Of a stretch of DNA of 64,000 nt, positions 63,894 to 64,000 are shown piece by piece (position 1 is the first letter of the stretch; the number at the start of each line of letters is the position of its first letter). The notes below the pieces were generated by a model that worked only from the letters and a program-made list of their open reading frames with translations, did not search any database and had not been told where the DNA came from. Source of the DNA: Latrodectus hesperus (lineage: Eukaryota; Arthropoda; Arachnida; Araneae; Theridiidae); contig CM075862.1 in NCBI GenBank assembly GCA_037975125.1, positions 61,232,779-61,296,778 on the forward strand, in the 5' to 3' direction. Made by a program: the position numbers and the translations under genes.

Positions 63894-64000
63894 CTGATTA
63901 CTTTGAAAAAGTCACGTATGCACGTACTCGCTGATTACTTTGTAACAAGCACGTATTCACATACTCTCTGATTACTTTGTAACAGACACGTACTCACGTA
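63894..64000 (+). repeat. 37-bp tandem repeat running off the window
   Basis: Units at 63894-63930, 63931-63967 and 63968-64000 (truncated by the window) share CTGATTACTTTG and a CACGTA..CAC.TACTC core. Every unit has at least one CACGTA. It is probably the start of a minisatellite or of subterminal repeats of a transposon. Confidence 0.88.

Overview
The window is eukaryotic nuclear DNA: very AT-rich and intron/intergenic in character, with many (TA)n microsatellites and remnants of nearly every class of animal transposable element. The mix seen here (Tc1, a DD41D Tc1/mariner-type element, mariner, piggyBac, hAT, BEL/Pao, Ty3/gypsy, R1/jockey-like LINEs, tRNA-derived SINEs), together with very long introns, is most like a chelicerate, probably a spider. 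That assignment rests on family resemblance from memory and not on a search.

Layout. 1-7.1 kb: two tail-to-tail LINE fragments, an 81-bp tandem duplication, a tRNA-derived SINE, the 3' end of another LINE and a scrap of Tc1 transposase. 8.4-10.6 kb: a 1.95-kb element with ~305-bp inverted repeats, sitting inside a (TA)n array and carrying a frameshifted DD41D transposase. 10.96-11.44 kb: a MITE with related termini. 12.4 kb: a solo LTR with a 5-bp target duplication. 14.3-15.0 kb: an inverted SINE and a 379-bp (TA)n array. 15.4-15.6 kb (minus): the first coding exon of a short-chain dehydrogenase gene whose remainder lies outside. 16.1-18.7 kb: the 3' half of a BEL/Pao element with its 3' LTR. 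23.9-25.7 kb: a Tc1 element, intact except for one nonsense codon, with a SINE nested in it. 31.6-36.1 kb: a decayed LINE (+) abutting a decayed Ty3/gypsy pol (-). 37.5-38.1 kb: a hAT-like transposase end. 43.7-44.1 kb: a mariner end. 46.5-47.8 kb: a piggyBac element with TTAA duplication, internally deleted.

The most substantial host feature is a minus-strand gene running from about 60.0 kb down to 44.6 kb. Four exons with matching intron phases encode a secreted-leader, six-cysteine, single-pass membrane protein. This resembles the Shisa-like (STMC6) architecture. The piggyBac element lies in its third intron. The GC-richer segment at 60.17-60.35 kb is a plausible promoter. The last 100 bases enter a 37-bp tandem repeat that runs off the window.

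A recurring small-scale feature is near-perfect short palindromes (arms 11-27 bp, loops 1-20 nt). They occur both inside dead elements and in anonymous DNA. No prokaryotic operon, CRISPR array or functional tRNA/rRNA gene was seen.
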